Source of the DNA: Devosia riboflavina
GTDB lineage: Bacteria; Pseudomonadota; Alphaproteobacteria; Rhizobiales; Devosiaceae
NCBI RefSeq assembly: GCF_000743575.1
Contig: NZ_JQGC01000007.1
Span: 124,001-188,000 of the forward strand
DNA: 64,000 bases
Reading direction: 5' to 3'
In this document: one piece after another, positions 60,334-64,000 of the stretch
Numbering within the stretch: the first letter of the stretch is position 1
Layout: the number at the start of each line of letters is the position of its first letter
Notes under the pieces: model-generated
Told to the model about the DNA's origin: nothing
What the model saw: the letters and a program-made list of their open reading frames with translations, nothing else
The model's database searches: none
Program-made: the position numbers and the translations under genes

Positions 60334-61479
60334 ATGACCACATTTGACGAAACCAGCGGCATGGTGTCACCGGCGCCGGAAAAGCGCCGGGGGCAGGGTT
60401 TTGAGGGGCATTGGGCCCTGGTCTGGCGCAAGTTTCTGCGTCACAGGCTGGGCGTGCTTGGCGGCATGATCGTGCTACTCGCCTATGTCGTTGCCGCCAT
60501 TCCCGACTTTCTCGCGCCAGTGACGCTCGAAGCCTATAATCCGGCCTATGCCTACGCGCCGCCGCAACAAGTGCATTTGGGCGTTTCAACCGAGGACGGC
60601 TGGCAGTTCCGCCCGCATGTCAACGCGTACAAAACCGTCATCGATTACAATTCCGGCCGCCGCATTTTTACGGCCGATCCCGACTCCATCGTCGATATTG
60701 GCTTTTTCGTCGTCGGCGAGCCCTACAGGCTGCTTGGTTTCATTCCTGCCGACCGGCACCTTTTCGGGCCGGTCGAGGTGGGGCAGCCTTTTTACATCTT
60801 CGGCGCCGATCGGTTGGGGCGCGATATTCTGAGTCGCACTATCTATGGTGCGCGCATTTCCATGACCATTGGTTTGCTGGGCGTTGCCGCGAGCCTGGTG
60901 CTTGGCATTCTAGTCGGCGGGGTTTCGGGGCTGTTCGGTGGCGTGGTCGACAATGTCATCCAGCGGCTTATCGAATTCGTGCAGTCGGTGCCGGCCATTC
61001 CGCTCTGGATCGGACTCGCGGCGGCTATTCCGCGCGATATTCCGCCTTTGCAGGTCTATTTCTTCATTACCATCATCCTCTCGATACTGGGCTGGACGAG
61101 CCTGGCGCGCGTGGTGCGCGGGCGGTTTCTCGCCATGCGCAACGAGGATTTCGTGAAGGCTGCGCGGCTCGATGGCTGCGGACCGGTGCGGATCATTTTC
61201 CGGCATATGCTGCCGAGTTTCCTGAGCCACATCATTGCGACGGTATCGCTGGCCATTCCCGGCATGATCCTGGCGGAGACGGCGCTGAGCTATCTCGGCA
61301 TCGGGCTCAGGACACCGATCGTGAGCTGGGGTGTGCTGCTGCAGGAGGCGCAGAATGTGCGCACCATCGCCTCGGCGCCCTGGCTGCTGCTGCCCGGCGT
61401 GGCGGTGGTGATCGCGGTGCTGGCCCTCAATTTCCTCGGCGATGGGCTTCGTGACGCCGCCGACCCCTATGCGGATTAA
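60334..61479 (+). CDS. peptide-type ABC transporter permease (DppC-like), with long periplasmic insert
   Basis: 381 aa from ATG 60334 (GTG 60319 is an alternative, overlapping the previous stop). The cytoplasmic head and first segment (RHRLGVLGGMIVLLAYVVAA) are followed by an insert of about 90 residues before the second segment, longer than in standard DppC (about 300 aa). Then FGADRLGRDILSRTIYGARIS, EAA loop FVKAARLDGCGPVRIIFRHM, and C-terminal LGDGLRDAADP. It completes the pore with the DppB-like subunit. Confidence 0.9.
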   Translation: MTTFDETSGMVSPAPEKRRGQGFEGHWALVWRKFLRHRLGVLGGMIVLLAYVVAAIPDFLAPVTLEAYNPAYAYAPPQQVHLGVSTEDGWQFRPHVNAYKTVIDYNSGRRIFTADPDSIVDIGFFVVGEPYRLLGFIPADRHLFGPVEVGQPFYIFGADRLGRDILSRTIYGARISMTIGLLGVAASLVLGILVGGVSGLFGGVVDNVIQRLIEFVQSVPAIPLWIGLAAAIPRDIPPLQVYFFITIILSILGWTSLARVVRGRFLAMRNEDFVKAARLDGCGPVRIIFRHMLPSFLSHIIATVSLAIPGMILAETALSYLGIGLRTPIVSWGVLLQEAQNVRTIASAPWLLLPGVAVVIAVLALNFLGDGLRDAADPYAD

Positions 61480-61483
61480 GACC

Positions 61484-63550
61484 ATGGAAAATCTCGTTGA
61501 AATCCGCGGGCTGCGCATCACCTTTGCCGGGGCCGTCGATGTGGTGCAGGGGCTCGATCTCGATATTCCGGCGGGCAAGACGCTCTGTCTCGTGGGCGAA
61601 AGCGGCTGCGGCAAGTCGGTGACGGCCAAATCCATCCTGCAGGTGATCGATCATCCTGGCAGGGTATCGGGCGGCTCGATCAATCTCAGGCAAACCGATG
61701 GTTCAGTGCTCGATATTGCCAAGACCAAGCCGACGAGCCCCCTCATGCGGCAGGTTCGTGGCGGCGATATCGCCATGATCCATCAGGAGCCGATGAGCTT
61801 CCTGTCGCCGCTCTACACCATCGGCAACCAGATCAGCGAAGCGCTGATGCTGCATCGCAAGATCGGTAAGAAGGAAGCGCGGACCGAGGGCATAAAAATG
61901 CTCGAAGAGGTCGGCATGCCCGACCCGGCGCGGCGCTATGACAGTTTTACGTTCCAGCTTTCCGGCGGGCAGCGGCAGCGCGCCATGATCGCCATGGCGC
62001 TCATCAACAAACCAAGGCTGCTCATCGCCGACGAGCCGACGACGGCGCTCGATGTGACGACGCAGGCCAATATCCTGGATCTTCTCGGCGAGTTGCAGCG
62101 CGAGACGGGCATGGGGGTGCTTTTCATCACCCATGATCTCGGGGTCGTTGCCGAAATCGCCGACGAAGTGGCGGTGATGTATCTGGGCAAGATTGTCGAG
62201 CGGGCGCCGGTCAGGGAGCTGCTGGAGAACCCCAAGCATCCCTATACCAAGGGGCTGCTCGCCTCGATGCCGCGGCTCGATGGAGACTTCAAGGCACCGC
62301 TGAAAGCCATTCCCGGCATGGTCCCGCCGCCAGCCTTGCGGCCGGCCGGTTGCTCGTTCCATCCGCGTTGTGAATGGGCGCGGAAAGACATGTGCGGGCA
62401 TGTTGCCGTGCTCGAAACCGATCTGGGGCAGAACCATATGGTTGCCTGCCATGCCTATGGACCGCAGGCGCACAAGTTTTCGCGCGCCACCAGGACGGCC
62501 GACCTTGCGGCTCCGGTGGCCGCGTCCAAGAAGGCGGCGGGAAAACCGCTGTTGAGTGTTCGCAACTTGCATAAGCACTTTGCCATTCGTGCGGGGTTCT
62601 TTCAGCGCCAGGTGGGGGCAGTGCGGGCGGTCAACGACATTTCGCTCGACGTGTTTCCGGGCGAAACGCTGGGGCTCGTCGGCGAGAGCGGTTGTGGCAA
62701 GTCGACCCTGGGGCAGACTCTCGTGGGGCTGCATCGGGCCGATAGTGGCGATGTTCAGTTCGCAGACATCGACGTGCGGGCGGCCAAGGGCGCCGAGGCA
62801 AAGCAATTGCGGACCGATATCCGCATGGTGTTTCAGGACCCGACCGGGTCGCTCAATCCGCGTATGCGGGTGCGCGACATCATCGGGGAAGTGTTGCAGG
62901 TCAATGGCAACCACAGTGCTGCCGAGATCGAGGAGAAGGTGCAAGGCCTGCTCTCGCGCGTCGGCCTCAGCCCCGACTATGCCGAGCGCTACCCGCATGC
63001 CTTTTCCGGCGGGCAGCGGCAGCGCATTGCCATAGCGCGGGCGCTGGCGTCCGACCCGAAGCTGGTGATCGCCGATGAGGCGGTGTCGGCGCTCGATGTT
63101 TCGGTGCAGACCCAGATCATCAACATGATGAAGGAGCTGCAGGCCGAACTAGGGCTGACCTATGTCTTTGTCAGCCACGACCTCGGCGTCATTGCCAATA
63201 TCAGCGACCGGGTGGCGGTGATGTATGCCGGGCGGATCGTGGAACTGGGCGAGACCGACCAGATTTTTCGCAATCCGCGGCACCCCTATACCGAGGCCTT
63301 GCTGGCGGCCATTCCTGGCCGCGGGGCGCGCAAGACGGGGGCGCGTATCCGGCTGACGGGGCATGTGCCGGATGCTGCAAAGCCGCTCGAGGGCTGTGCC
63401 TTTGCCGATCGCTGCCGTTATGTCACCGACGCCTGCCGGGTGAATGTGCCAGCATTGCGCGGAGAGGCGAACCACCTCGATGCGTGCCTGCGCTCGGAGG
63501 AACTGAAACTGCGGTCCGTATCCCAGACGGGGGCGCTGGTATCAGCGTGA
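61484..63550 (+). CDS. peptide-type ABC transporter ATPase, DppD-DppF fusion (two ABC domains)
   Basis: 688 aa from ATG 61484. First ATPase (residues ~1-330): Walker A GESGCGKSV, Q-loop IHQEPMSFLSPL, signature LSGGQRQR, Walker B LLIADEPTTALD, plus the oligopeptide C-terminal motif with Cys residues (RPAGCSFHPRCEWA). Second ATPase (~355-688): Walker A GESGCGKST, Q-loop VFQDPTGSLNPR, signature FSGGQRQR, Walker B LVIADEAVSALD, where the usual DEP reads DEA, then its own Cys-rich tail (EGCAFADRCRYVTDAC). Both sites look competent. It energises the importer alone, so no separate DppF gene is needed. Confidence 0.93.
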   Translation: MENLVEIRGLRITFAGAVDVVQGLDLDIPAGKTLCLVGESGCGKSVTAKSILQVIDHPGRVSGGSINLRQTDGSVLDIAKTKPTSPLMRQVRGGDIAMIHQEPMSFLSPLYTIGNQISEALMLHRKIGKKEARTEGIKMLEEVGMPDPARRYDSFTFQLSGGQRQRAMIAMALINKPRLLIADEPTTALDVTTQANILDLLGELQRETGMGVLFITHDLGVVAEIADEVAVMYLGKIVERAPVRELLENPKHPYTKGLLASMPRLDGDFKAPLKAIPGMVPPPALRPAGCSFHPRCEWARKDMCGHVAVLETDLGQNHMVACHAYGPQAHKFSRATRTADLAAPVAASKKAAGKPLLSVRNLHKHFAIRAGFFQRQVGAVRAVNDISLDVFPGETLGLVGESGCGKSTLGQTLVGLHRADSGDVQFADIDVRAAKGAEAKQLRTDIRMVFQDPTGSLNPRMRVRDIIGEVLQVNGNHSAAEIEEKVQGLLSRVGLSPDYAERYPHAFSGGQRQRIAIARALASDPKLVIADEAVSALDVSVQTQIINMMKELQAELGLTYVFVSHDLGVIANISDRVAVMYAGRIVELGETDQIFRNPRHPYTEALLAAIPGRGARKTGARIRLTGHVPDAAKPLEGCAFADRCRYVTDACRVNVPALRGEANHLDACLRSEELKLRSVSQTGALVSA

Positions 63551-63636
63551 CTTGAGGCGCGCTTCTCACAGAAATTCGCGATAATCGCTTTTCGCGGATC
63601 GCAAGATTACGCTTTTGGCCTTACCAACAGACGATC

Positions 63637-64000
63637 ATGTCGATCTGGCCCAGCGGTTTTCTGATGGCATTCAATCACCAAGAGCAGCGCGGGAGCGGCA
63701 CTTACGACTTGGACATTCCGGCCATGGCGGCGTCGATGCGGACCCGCCAGACCTTGGTGCTCGGCCTTGCCCTTTTCTTGCTTCTTGTGGCTTTTGTCGC
63801 CGCGATTTGCCTGGGGTCGACGGCGATACCACTGCAATCGGTAATCGGCGCTTTGAGCGGCCAGCTCGCCAACGGCAATCCGGATTTTGACATTGTATTG
63901 TCCATTCGTCTGCCGCGCGCCATCACGGCATGTCTCGCCGGGGCGGCGCTCAGCGTTGCGGGCCTGCAGATGCAGACGTTGATGCGCAATCCGCTGGCGG
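63637..64000 (+). CDS. FecCD-family metal-siderophore ABC transporter permease, 3' truncated
   Basis: At least 121 codons, open to the right edge, so the gene continues beyond the window. Start uncertain: ATG at 63637, 63664, 63724 or 63736; the last gives MRTRQTLVLGLALFLLL. One hydrophobic segment, then the FecCD hallmark SIRLPRAITACLAGAALSVA and GLQMQTLMRNPLA, the conserved stretch of BtuC/FecC proteins. Imports iron-siderophore, heme or cobalamin with partners outside the window. Independent of the peptide-type importer; no promoter can be assigned. Confidence 0.85.
   Translation, partial: MSIWPSGFLMAFNHQEQRGSGTYDLDIPAMAASMRTRQTLVLGLALFLLLVAFVAAICLGSTAIPLQSVIGALSGQLANGNPDFDIVLSIRLPRAITACLAGAALSVAGLQMQTLMRNPLA

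Noticed and set aside
61703-62998. A 431-codon open frame on the minus strand
   Set aside because: Antisense to the double ATPase gene, whose Walker and signature motifs are intact.
63581-63596. GCGATAATCGCTTTT after the double ATPase gene, as a terminator
   Set aside because: The stem is only 5 bp with a one-base loop, too small to be a credible terminator.

Overview
The window is a GC-rich, densely packed stretch of bacterial chromosome or megaplasmid. Gene content and protein style suggest an alphaproteobacterium of the Hyphomicrobiales, perhaps Devosia-like: many CUT1 sugar and peptide ABC importers, each with its own LacI, IclR or DeoR regulator, and very short intergenic gaps. That placement is inferred from style, not from a marker gene. 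I see no rRNA, tRNA, CRISPR array, insertion sequence or phage gene. The window opens inside one gene and closes inside another.

Layout. (1) 1-3.1 kb: end of a peptide-type ABC importer (a permease fused to an ATPase, then a second ATPase) and an aldo/keto reductase, followed by a convergent IclR regulator fused to an SMP-30/gluconolactonase-like domain. (2) 4.9-10.5 kb, minus strand: a CUT1 importer operon with a VOC protein and a TIM-barrel isomerase. (3) 10.7-16.2 kb, plus strand: an aldo/keto reductase, a VOC protein, a LacI regulator, a zinc alcohol dehydrogenase that lacks a normal start codon, another TIM-barrel isomerase and an NAD-dependent epimerase. (4) 16.2-20.0 kb: a tight three-gene cassette encoding an N-formylglutamate amidohydrolase-family protein, a DUF1704/MATCAP zinc peptidase with HEVGVH and QEGLA motifs, and a GshB-like ATP-grasp ligase. 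It looks like a peptide ligation and trimming module whose product is unknown. (5) 20.0-21.9 kb: TetR regulator and MFS exporter, divergent across three palindromes. (6) 22.0-29.2 kb: a second CUT1 importer with ThuA, divergent from a Gfo/Idh/MocA dehydrogenase and a LacI regulator.

(7) 29.3-53.1 kb is the most notable part. One 16-bp CG-centred palindrome (consensus TTGCATACGAATGCAA) lies before five transcription units. These encode a CUT1 importer with an amidase; a histidinol-dehydrogenase-family enzyme, an SDR and a LacI regulator; a bicupin, a MetE-C-like methyltransferase and an RraA-like lyase; a second HisD-family enzyme facing an alpha/beta-hydrolase fused to a double NTF2/SnoaL protein; and a second double NTF2/SnoaL protein. 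The LacI gene sits under one of these operators, so it is the likely self-controlled regulator of a catabolic regulon whose substrate I cannot name. A glycerol-phosphate-like module is embedded or attached: FGGY kinase, DeoR regulator, GlpA-like dehydrogenase with a BFD-type iron-sulfur domain, a second flavoprotein and a GpdQ-like phosphodiesterase.

(8) 54.0-63.6 kb: a HAD phosphatase with an unrecognised N-terminal domain, a LacI regulator and a peptide-type (family 5) ABC importer. Matching CG-centred operators before the HAD gene and before the importer tie these together. (9) The right edge starts a FecCD-type metal-siderophore permease.
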